Shown piece by piece: positions 7,165 through 11,510 of a stretch of DNA of 11,510 nt. The first letter of the stretch is position 1; the number at the start of each line of letters is the position of its first letter. This DNA is from an uncultured Campylobacter sp. (lineage in GTDB: Bacteria; Campylobacterota; Campylobacteria; Campylobacterales; Campylobacteraceae): positions 1 to 11,510 of the forward strand of contig NZ_CALHHT010000289.1 of assembly GCF_938031315.1 (NCBI RefSeq), in the 5' to 3' direction. The notes under the pieces are model-generated. The model was not told the DNA's origin. It ran no database searches and worked only from the letters and a program-made list of their open reading frames with translations. The position numbers and the translations under genes were made by a program.

Positions 7165-7416
7165 CTAAAAGTCCTTTTCGGCACGAATTAAAAAGCCGTT
7201 AAAGATTAGCTGTCGAAATTTATCCAGCTCGAAAGCTAAATTTATCCTGATCGACAGCAGATCTTTAATAAGTATTTTTTCCTTTATCAGTGTCGCATAT
7301 TGCGCCTCATGCGTAGGAAATACATCCGTGTGTTCTCTAGTCAAATCTTTAAGCGCGGAGGGTGAATTTGCAAAAAGCCCGCTAGCAAAAACCAAAGCTA
7401 AAGCTATTTTTTTCAT
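7165..7416 (-). CDS. Small secreted protein, 83 residues
   Basis: Residues 1-16 are a clear signal peptide (MKKIALALVFASGLFA, cleavage before NS). The mature 67 residues are helical and charged, without Cys or a known motif; family not recognised. GGGAGG lies 8 bases before the ATG and overlaps the last codons of the Fic gene (His-Gly-Arg-stop), so translation is likely coupled to it. The ATG of the following membrane protein lies one base beyond this stop. The location suggests a periplasmic helper of the envelope complex rather than a Fic antitoxin, because it is exported. Confidence 0.75.
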   Translation of the reverse strand: MKKIALALVFASGLFANSPSALKDLTREHTDVFPTHEAQYATLIKEKILIKDLLSIRINLAFELDKFRQLIFNGFLIRAEKDF

Positions 7417-7421
7417 AATAT

Positions 7422-8249
7422 TTACCTCCCATGCGTTTTACGTCTTATCGAATTTTTGTTCTCTTGGTTTTCAAGATCCAGCTTATCTTCATTAGTTTGC
7501 CTTGCGATATCTAGCATAAATTTAGCCGTTTCTTTTACGTTTTCTTGTATAAAAGCGACGATTTTACTGAAATCCTCAAGCCAACCTACACTCTCTAAAG
7601 CATCGTAATATTCGGCTCTATCTTCCTTTTTGATAATCGCCATAGGATAGCCGGCTTTTAATAATTCGGTATTTAATAAAAGCCTTGCCGTTCTACCGTT
7701 GCCGTCAATGAAGGGGTGTATTCTCACAAATTTCGTATGTAACAATGCGGCTCTAGTTACGGGGTTCATTTCCTTTGCCAAAGCCTCATTATGCCATATC
7801 AGCAAATCTTCCATATCCTTTTGAATTAAAAACGGCGGCGTAGTCTTATGTGTTGCGCCGATAATCGTTACCGGTACACGTCTATAAGCTCCGGCGCTAT
7901 CCGAATTTTCAGTTCCTTTTAAAAGCAAGTAATGAAAATCCAAAATATCTCTTTCGGATAAAACCGATTTTTCACGCACCAAATCACTTAAAAATTCAAT
8001 GGCCTTCTGATGATTAATAATGTCTAAATGGTCTTTAAAGGGCTTGCCCTTGGCCGTAATTCCGTTTTCGAGCAAAACTTTAGTTTCGGATATTGTTAAA
8101 GAGTTGCCCTCTATCGCATTGCTTTCTTGATTATATTTAAGCATCAAGTTCCCTTTTAAGGACTTGGCCGTTTCCTCCGGCAAAGGGCGATAGCTATCGA
8201 GCTCTTTCTTTAGCTCTTCCAGCTCCTCATCTATTTTATAGTTAGGCAT
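7422..8249 (-). CDS. Fic-domain AMP-transferase, class II (self-inhibited)
   Basis: 275 residues from the ATG at 8249. The Fic motif HPFIDGNGRTAR (178-189) is complete: the catalytic His, the acidic residue (D182) for Mg binding, the glycines and Asn that hold phosphates, and the Arg. The preceding flap is also typical (VPVTIIGATHKTTPP, 125-139). SNAIEGN at 43-49 matches the inhibitory helix motif (S/T)xxxE(G/N); because it is N-terminal within the protein, this is a class II Fic enzyme whose Glu47 should block ATP binding until released. Such enzymes transfer AMP from ATP to a hydroxyl of a target protein; the target is unknown. The basic C-terminus (SIRRKTHGR) lies after the core. The ATG at 8249 has GGAGG 5 bases upstream; an ATG at 8288 lacks such a site. 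It overlaps the upstream gene by 8 bp. Confidence 0.92.
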   Translation of the reverse strand: MPNYKIDEELEELKKELDSYRPLPEETAKSLKGNLMLKYNQESNAIEGNSLTISETKVLLENGITAKGKPFKDHLDIINHQKAIEFLSDLVREKSVLSERDILDFHYLLLKGTENSDSAGAYRRVPVTIIGATHKTTPPFLIQKDMEDLLIWHNEALAKEMNPVTRAALLHTKFVRIHPFIDGNGRTARLLLNTELLKAGYPMAIIKKEDRAEYYDALESVGWLEDFSKIVAFIQENVKETAKFMLDIARQTNEDKLDLENQENKNSIRRKTHGR

Positions 8250-8640
8250 TTCTTCCTCCAAAATGTTTGCAACCGGATACCGCAACATCGACTATCGACA
8301 TTATCTCTTTATCTGATATTTTATTCTCCAAATACAAGCTATAAAAATCCGTCACTTCAACTACCTTGTCATCTTTAGATCTTCCAAAAATCATATAGTC
8401 AATATCGCCGGTATCCAAAAAAGACTTGGCTCTACTTACGATCTCGTTAAACATTTTTGGAAGATCATTAACGGGAACCGTATGGGAAGAAGGCAGTATT
8501 TCAAGAAAAATTCTATGCATCAAGACTAAATTTCGCTGCTTAAGATATTTGTTTAATTTTTTATATCTTTTAAGGCTTATCATACAAACGTATGCTAAGC
8601 ATCCACAAGATAAAACGAGACAACAAGCAGAAATCAACAT
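8242..8640 (-). CDS. Small membrane-anchored protein, 132 residues
   Basis: Family not recognised. Residues 1-22 are a Cys-rich hydrophobic helix (MLISACCLVLSCGCLAYVCM) followed by a basic stop (KRYKKLNKYLKQR), so the protein is probably anchored with its C-terminal domain in the cytoplasm. The C-terminal part is mixed (DIDYMIFGRSKDDKVVEVTD). The ATG at 8640 is preferred: AAGGA lies 7 bases upstream and the previous stop is 10 bases away; the frame reaches an ATG at 8682, which would overlap that gene by 32 bp. The stop overlaps the Fic start by 8 bp, so it is made together with Fic and may be its partner, which is inference. Confidence 0.7.
   Translation of the reverse strand: MLISACCLVLSCGCLAYVCMISLKRYKKLNKYLKQRNLVLMHRIFLEILPSSHTVPVNDLPKMFNEIVSRAKSFLDTGDIDYMIFGRSKDDKVVEVTDFYSLYLENKISDKEIMSIVDVAVSGCKHFGGRNA
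8255..8259 (-). promoter_or_regulatory. Ribosome binding site that sets the Fic start
   Basis: GGAGG on the - strand, 5 bases before the ATG at 8249 and within the end of the upstream gene. It decides for this start over the ATG at 8288 and implies coupled translation. Confidence 0.85.
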
Positions 8641-8650
8641 AGAAATATCC

Positions 8651-8974
8651 TTAATCTTCCCTTGTGAAGCTTTCAAAATCATATTGAACTATTTTTAAAC
8701 CCCTATGCCAACCCAATGGTGGATTATCATTATATTTTACTTTTAATACTGCATTGCCACCTTTTTTAATAGTGTCTATAAGATCATCTATATCGCCTTT
8801 ATCTTTCTCATCGAAGTAAAATTCGAATGGACTCTTCATAAGATCATATCTCAAAGAAGCAACAAACCTATCTCTCGTTGATATTATGTCAGTATATAAA
8901 AATAAATCTTGTCGGCAAATAAGCATTTTTTCCGCCGGACGATCATCATATTCTCGAATAATTTCTAAATTCAT
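8651..8974 (-). CDS. Hypothetical protein, 107 residues
   Basis: I do not recognise this protein. It is soluble, with alternating strands and helices: EFYFDEKDKGDIDDLIDTIK and AVLKVKYNDNPPLGW are the most distinctive parts. No signal peptide or membrane helix is seen. The ATG at 8974 has a modest AAGG about 6 bases upstream. It is the second of three small genes before the Fic gene, all AT-rich compared with the block at 5700-6800, and may be cargo with Fic. Confidence 0.7.
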   Translation of the reverse strand: MNLEIIREYDDRPAEKMLICRQDLFLYTDIISTRDRFVASLRYDLMKSPFEFYFDEKDKGDIDDLIDTIKKGGNAVLKVKYNDNPPLGWHRGLKIVQYDFESFTRED

Positions 8975-8990
8975 AGGACACCTTCTTTCC

Positions 8991-9341
8991 TTATTGATAA
9001 ATTCCGGACAGAATTAATTCTGGATTATTCTGCCTGCGTTCAAAATATATTGCTATATTTTTATTATCTAAAAAAAATCGATATAGCGTAGAAATTTCTT
9101 TTTCACTCAAACAATTATTCTCGACGATAAAATCAATTACATCAGAATTTCTTTCATCTTCGGGCGATAAAAATAAATTTAATCGACCGAGCGCAAAAAT
9201 ATTTTCTTGATAAATATTTTCTTGATTTAATATATTAAGCGATATATCAATTTTATCAGTTGATATAAAACGTTCAACAATGATTGTTTCATTAGATCCA
9301 TTTTCTTGATCTTTTGTAAAAATTTTAATATAAAGTCTCAC
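8991..9341 (-). CDS. Hypothetical protein, 116 residues (GTG start)
   Basis: I do not recognise this protein. It is soluble, acidic and rich in Ile and Asn, with a strand-like N-terminus (RLYIKIFTKD) and a helical C-terminal half (SEKEISTLYRFFLDNKNIAIYF). The start is GTG at 9341, supported by AAAGGA 6 bases upstream. The DNA is visibly more AT-rich than the genes at 5700-6800, which suggests a separate origin. A hairpin at 9376-9404 lies before it, so it may begin a new transcript or depend on read-through. Confidence 0.7.
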   Translation of the reverse strand: MRLYIKIFTKDQENGSNETIIVERFISTDKIDISLNILNQENIYQENIFALGRLNLFLSPEDERNSDVIDFIVENNCLSEKEISTLYRFFLDNKNIAIYFERRQNNPELILSGIYQ

Positions 9342-9375
9342 TTTTTATCCTTTCAAAATATATTGAAATTTTCTA

Positions 9376-9404
9376 ACCCGGCCTTGATTTCTCTAAGGTC
9401 GGGT
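9376..9404 (-). terminator. Hairpin, possible terminator of the 9415-9899 operon
   Basis: ACCCGGCCTT (9376-9385) and AAGGTCGGGT (9395-9404) form a 10-pair stem with one imperfect pair and a 9-base loop. It lies 10 bases after the TGA of the 24-residue peptide gene. The sequence after it on the - strand (TAGAAAATTTC) is only moderately U-rich, so termination may be partial. Confidence 0.5.
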
Positions 9405-9414
9405 AAACTCATTC

Positions 9415-9489
9415 TCAAGCATTCAGCTTTTTACGAAAACCAAGAATAACTGCAACTGCCGCTAAAAATAAAAAAGCGATGGTCTTCAT
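9415..9489 (-). CDS. 24-residue membrane microprotein
   Basis: Reads MKTIAFLFLAAVAVILGFRK followed by KLNA. One hydrophobic helix (about residues 4-17) is followed by a basic tail (RKK), which predicts a single-pass inner-membrane peptide. It is shorter than common gene-caller limits, but the signals are good: AAGGAG (9495-9500) lies 5 bases before the ATG, the ATG overlaps the stop of the upstream secreted coiled-coil gene as ATGA, and a hairpin follows its own stop. It has no Cys, so it is not a VirB7-type lipoprotein. A small subunit or regulator of the envelope complex is possible; a leftover signal-like fragment is the alternative. Confidence 0.55.
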   Translation of the reverse strand: MKTIAFLFLAAVAVILGFRKKLNA

Positions 9490-9899
9490 TTTGGCTCCTT
9501 AGTAGAATTTTTAGTTTTTTCCTCGATCTGCTTAGCTTTTAGATCCTCAATTTTAGCCTTTGATAACTCGACATCCCTATTAGCTTCCTCAAGCTTTCTT
9601 TCGGCCTCTTTGATCTTGGCTTCATCGCCGCTCTGCTTGGCTCTTTCGAGCCTCATTCGCGCCTCTTGCGCCTTCTCATAGGCTTTTTTATTAAGCTCTT
9701 TAGCCTTAATCATTTCATATTCCTCTTTGCTAACCTCTTTCAATACGGGCTGCACCTCTCCAGTTTCCGGATCTCGTCCTACGATCCTATCCATACTTAC
9801 ATAGTCGCCATCGTAAAGACCGATACCTTTGCCAATTAACCCTTCCCCAAATGCAACTGATCCAAAAAACAAAAAATACATCAAAACCAACTTTTTCAT
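9486..9899 (-). CDS. Secreted coiled-coil protein, 137 residues
   Basis: Residues 1-18 are a signal peptide (MKKLVLMYFLFFGSVAFG, cleavage before EG). The next 35 residues are Gly/Asp-rich (GLIGKGIGLYDGDYVSMD), and residues about 55-128 form a long charged coiled coil of Lys/Glu/Ala (KAYEKAQEARMRLERAKQSG and on). The family is not recognised; the form suits a periplasmic rod or spacer protein. It is the first gene after the palindrome-rich control region and so probably heads its operon. AAAGG lies 6 bases before the ATG. Its stop overlaps the microprotein start. Confidence 0.8.
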   Translation of the reverse strand: MKKLVLMYFLFFGSVAFGEGLIGKGIGLYDGDYVSMDRIVGRDPETGEVQPVLKEVSKEEYEMIKAKELNKKAYEKAQEARMRLERAKQSGDEAKIKEAERKLEEANRDVELSKAKIEDLKAKQIEEKTKNSTKEPK

Positions 9900-9920
9900 C
9901 TTAAACCTTTCATTAAAATT

Positions 9921-9940
9921 TTATGGTAATTATACCATAA
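9921..9940 (-). promoter_or_regulatory. Promoter embedded in a 20-bp palindrome
   Basis: TTATGGTA (9921-9928) and TACCATAA (9933-9940) are exact inverted arms. On the - strand the centre gives an extended -10, TGG plus TATAAT (box at 9929-9934), about 30 bases before the ATG of the secreted coiled-coil gene. TTGTAT at 9953-9958 is a weak -35 at suitable spacing. A protein bound here would cover the -10 box, so repression is likely. Confidence 0.75.
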
Positions 9941-9953
9941 TTTCAAAGAAAAA

Positions 9954-10010
9954 TACAATTTCATTGTAATATTTTACTATTAAATAGTATTTTATTACTA
10001 TTTAATAGTA
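9954..10010. promoter_or_regulatory. Three 15-bp palindromes spaced exactly 21 bp
   Basis: TACAATTTCATTGTA (9954-9968), TACTATTAAATAGTA (9975-9989) and TACTATTTAATAGTA (9996-10010) share the form TACnATnnnATnGTA and have centres 21 bp apart, two helical turns. The first overlaps the weak -35 of the promoter at 9921-9940. A half site, TACCAT, lies one further 21-bp step away (9933-9938). The second and third are exact reverse complements and could also fold into one 15-bp hairpin. Cooperative binding by a dimeric regulator is the best reading. Confidence 0.7.
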
Positions 10011-10018
10011 TAGTTCTA

Positions 10019-11510
10019 TCATAACTGAAAACTGTATTTCTCCAACTTTTGCCCTAGCTGCTCCGTAGCAAACCCCGCGGCGACGCTATCGTTTAGCCCG
10101 ACCATTTTAAATAGCCAAGTCGGTGCTTTTAGGATTATGCTCCACATAATATACATCGAGCCTATCGCTCCTACGATCTTCAAGATCACTTGAAACGTAG
10201 TGATTACGGCAGTAAGCCAGAATTGACTTTGCAGCTCTCTAAGCACATTGAGCTGTTCTACCGCATATATCATAAATATATCATTAAAAAGCCCATAAAT
10301 GAATATCGCAAAGTATAGAAATATTACGATCAAGATAGGCTTTAGAAATAGCGCAATACCTGTTACCAAAAACTCCGCTATTTTGTTGACCTTTCCGGTC
10401 GTAAGCGCAAATGCGGTTATAAACGGCGTAACATAGAAGTACTTCGCAAGCTCTATGATGTAGCCCAAAAACGCCAATGCTCCGGCAACGATCGCAACCG
10501 CCAAAGGCAATGAATTTAAAATATGACTATATATCAAGGCCGTTAAAATTGTCGCTAAAACAAAAGACCCCGCTTTTACCACTTTCCCTAGAATTTTGCC
10601 TAGCAGCGGCATCTTATCGGTAAACATCTTAATCGTATCGTCACTTAGAGTAAGGCCACTTAGTAATTCACCGGCACCAGGCAGCATCGTATAGCTTAAA
10701 TTTCCCATTAACTTACCAGCGAGATTGCCGTCGGCTACCGCTGAGTCATCTATCCAGTTTGCAAGGACTTCAGGCATCCAGCTATCTTTGTTGCGCTCTA
10801 TCTGATTTATTTTTGCTCGGTCTCTACTGGCTTTTTCTATATTGTTTTTGTTATCTTCAATAATTTTATTCGCAACGGAATTTTCTTCTATTGCGGATAT
10901 ATTTTCAATTAAAATAACCATTCCGGGCAATATCGTCGAGTTGATCCAGCCGAGCTCGTTTTGTCTTCGGCCTATACTTTCATCGATCTGCCGTAGATTA
11001 GAATTAAGCTCATTATTTCTTAGGTTTTTTTCAAGCGCTTCTAAAAATACTTGATTTTCTCGGTTAAGGCTATAAAAAGAGCTTAATCGATACTCTATGT
11101 ATTGGCACCCTCGAAAAGTATATTTCTCATTTTCTATCCCTTTTGAATTGAGGTCAAATTTCTGCGTACCTTCCGGCGTATTTAGAAAGCTTGAGATATT
11201 TCTAAATCTATCTTGGCACTCCTTATACCCCTTCTCATAAGCAGAAATAATATTTGCATAGTTTTTTTTATTCTCCCGGTAGAGCTTTTCCTTCTCCCAA
11301 GTATATGCGCCTACGCTACCGTAAAGCTTTTGCATGTAGCTTTCCGCGCCCACGGTTCCTAACTTATCAGCAAAAGTATTGCTGAGCGAGGCGCCGGCGC
11401 GCATAATCTTTTGAATAGGCGTGGCGGTCATTCCGCTATCTTCAGGAATCGGCGTAAAAAAAGCGGCGAACGCCAGCACCGGAACTAAAAGAGTGTTGAG
11501 AATTTTCTGC
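10019..11510 (-). CDS. DotA/TraY-like (VirB6/TrbL-type) membrane protein, 5' end outside window
   Basis: The frame is open to the right edge, so the start lies outside; 496 residues are visible. The first visible part (QKILNTLLVPVLAFAAFF) is a signal peptide or membrane helix. Counting from the GTG at 11479, residues 20-300 are a large polar, probably periplasmic domain with Cys at 89 and 125, then membrane helices at about 303-322, 324-345, 372-398 and 423-449. The order of a helix, FYVTPFITAFALTTG, a long hydrophobic LFLKPILIVIF segment and a C-terminal APTWLFKMVG motif resembles the C-terminus of DotA/TraY proteins, inner-membrane parts of type IV secretion systems. That match is from memory, so VirB6/TrbL-type is the safer wording. 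Its role would be DNA or protein passage across the inner membrane during transfer. Its stop lies 9 bases before the palindrome array. Confidence 0.65.
   Translation of the reverse strand, partial: QKILNTLLVPVLAFAAFFTPIPEDSGMTATPIQKIMRAGASLSNTFADKLGTVGAESYMQKLYGSVGAYTWEKEKLYRENKKNYANIISAYEKGYKECQDRFRNISSFLNTPEGTQKFDLNSKGIENEKYTFRGCQYIEYRLSSFYSLNRENQVFLEALEKNLRNNELNSNLRQIDESIGRRQNELGWINSTILPGMVILIENISAIEENSVANKIIEDNKNNIEKASRDRAKINQIERNKDSWMPEVLANWIDDSAVADGNLAGKLMGNLSYTMLPGAGELLSGLTLSDDTIKMFTDKMPLLGKILGKVVKAGSFVLATILTALIYSHILNSLPLAVAIVAGALAFLGYIIELAKYFYVTPFITAFALTTGKVNKIAEFLVTGIALFLKPILIVIFLYFAIFIYGLFNDIFMIYAVEQLNVLRELQSQFWLTAVITTFQVILKIVGAIGSMYIMWSIILKAPTWLFKMVGLNDSVAAGFATEQLGQKLEKYSFQL

Noticed and set aside
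7164..7184. GTG start at 7184 for the two-helix membrane protein
   Set aside because: It would overlap the upstream gene by 20 bp, while the ATG at 7163 follows the upstream stop by one base and has AAGGA.
9974..10011. Intrinsic terminator after the DotA/TraY-like gene
   Set aside because: The second and third palindromes can form a long stem, but it is nearly all A-T and not followed by a U-run; the third matching palindrome and 21-bp spacing favour operators.

Overview
This window looks like part of a conjugative or integrative mobile element from an epsilonproteobacterium, most likely Campylobacter or a close relative. The basis is AT-rich DNA, AAGGAG-type ribosome sites, promoters of the extended -10 type (TGnTATAAT) with poor -35 boxes, and a gene set (ArdC/LtrC-like protein, DotA/TraY-like membrane protein, cell-wall hydrolase, Fic enzyme, many small secreted coiled-coil proteins) typical of transfer regions. 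The genus is an inference; no housekeeping gene is present to fix it.

Layout. One gene on the + strand enters from the left edge and ends at 774, followed by a hairpin (791-819). Positions 775-1136 hold no gene but contain diverged, hairpin-bearing repeats that resemble a decayed CRISPR array or a degenerate ~57-bp tandem repeat. Everything from 1137 to the right edge is on the - strand. In transcription order (right to left): a DotA/TraY-like multi-pass membrane protein (runs off the right edge); a 119-bp control region with three evenly spaced 15-bp palindromes and a promoter inside a fourth palindrome; a secreted coiled-coil protein and a 24-residue membrane peptide coupled to it; three small unrecognised genes; a class II Fic AMP-transferase; a secreted small protein; a two-helix membrane protein; a cytoplasmic helical protein; a secreted ankyrin-like protein; a secreted muramidase-like protein broken by a single-base frameshift; a zinc-ribbon protein; two small exported coiled-coil proteins; a helix-turn-helix regulator; then, behind its own promoter and a perfect inverted repeat, a 592-residue ArdC/LtrC-like protein with a destroyed HExxH site and a 164-residue partner.

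How it fits together. Most junctions are ATGA overlaps or gaps of a few bases, so the - strand genes are probably two or three long operons. The DotA/TraY-like channel protein, the peptidoglycan hydrolase and the exported coiled-coil proteins are what an envelope-spanning type IV secretion machine needs. The ArdC/LtrC-like protein would act on transferred DNA in the recipient. The Fic enzyme and the AT-rich genes before it look like cargo. Two promoters, 6.5 kb apart, share a near-identical 14-bp palindrome over the -10 box, suggesting one regulator for both operons; the helix-turn-helix protein at 3508-3786 is a candidate.
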